Assembly (NCBI GenBank): GCA_910586575.1
Contig: CAJUJQ010000161.1
Span: 1-6,796, forward strand
Direction: 5' to 3'
DNA from: an uncultured Clostridia bacterium
Lineage (GTDB): Bacteria; Bacillota; Clostridia; Oscillospirales; Butyricicoccaceae
Length of the DNA stretch: 6,796 nucleotides
Numbering within the stretch: position 1 is the stretch's first letter; each line of letters starts with the position of its first letter. Shown here piece after piece: positions 6,763 to 6,796 of the stretch. The translations under genes and the position numbers were made by a program. The notes under the pieces are model-generated. The model searched no databases. It was not told where the DNA came from and worked only from the letters and a program-made list of their open reading frames with translations.

Positions 6763-6796
6763 ATCGCAAAACAACACGTTCTATTTGATATGTTCG

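Noticed and set aside
1..6796. CRISPR array, tRNA, rRNA or defence system
   Set aside because: I found no regularly spaced repeats, no tRNA-like cloverleaf and no genes of known defence families.

Overview
The window looks like chromosomal DNA of a gut-type Clostridia member (Firmicutes, probably Ruminococcaceae/Oscillospirales). Supporting signs are moderately high GC, strong Shine-Dalgarno sites, consensus sigma-A promoters, an SLH-anchored surface enzyme, and an IS3-type element. The taxonomic call is inference from gene content only.

Left part, read on the minus strand. Positions 1-588 hold a decayed IS3-family insertion sequence. Its orfA has an in-frame TGA and its orfB has lost the middle of the integrase domain. 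The element abuts, and probably replaced, the extreme 3' end of a DUF1349 (concanavalin-like) gene at 561-1199. Upstream of that gene, 70 bp away and separated by a 10-bp GC hairpin, lies an intact 502-residue IMP dehydrogenase (1270-2778). It has its own near-perfect promoter (TTTACA-17-TATAAT). This IMPDH belongs to the divergent type best known from the protist Tritrichomonas foetus and keeps that enzyme's active-site numbering. IMPDH and the DUF1349 gene probably form one transcription unit, running right to left.

Middle part. About 650 bp (roughly 2873-3540) carry no convincing gene. They contain a GC-rich inverted repeat, then a strong plus-strand promoter (TTGACA-17-TATACT) and a roughly 140-nt leader. 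The leader can fold into two adjacent hairpins whose loops are complementary over 8 nt, and its internal loop resembles the c-di-GMP-I (GEMM) aptamer.

Right part, plus strand. Positions 3558-6762 encode one large secreted surface protein: signal peptide, three SLH domains, a low-complexity linker, a small beta domain, a GH28 polygalacturonase-like beta-helix and Ig-like C-terminal domains. The reading frame is broken inside SLH domain 1 by a run of seven G; six G would restore a 1067-residue protein. The break may be phase variation, a real pseudogenising mutation, or a sequencing error.

The most interesting parts are the structured leader, the poly-G frame break in the exported enzyme behind it, and the protist-like IMPDH.
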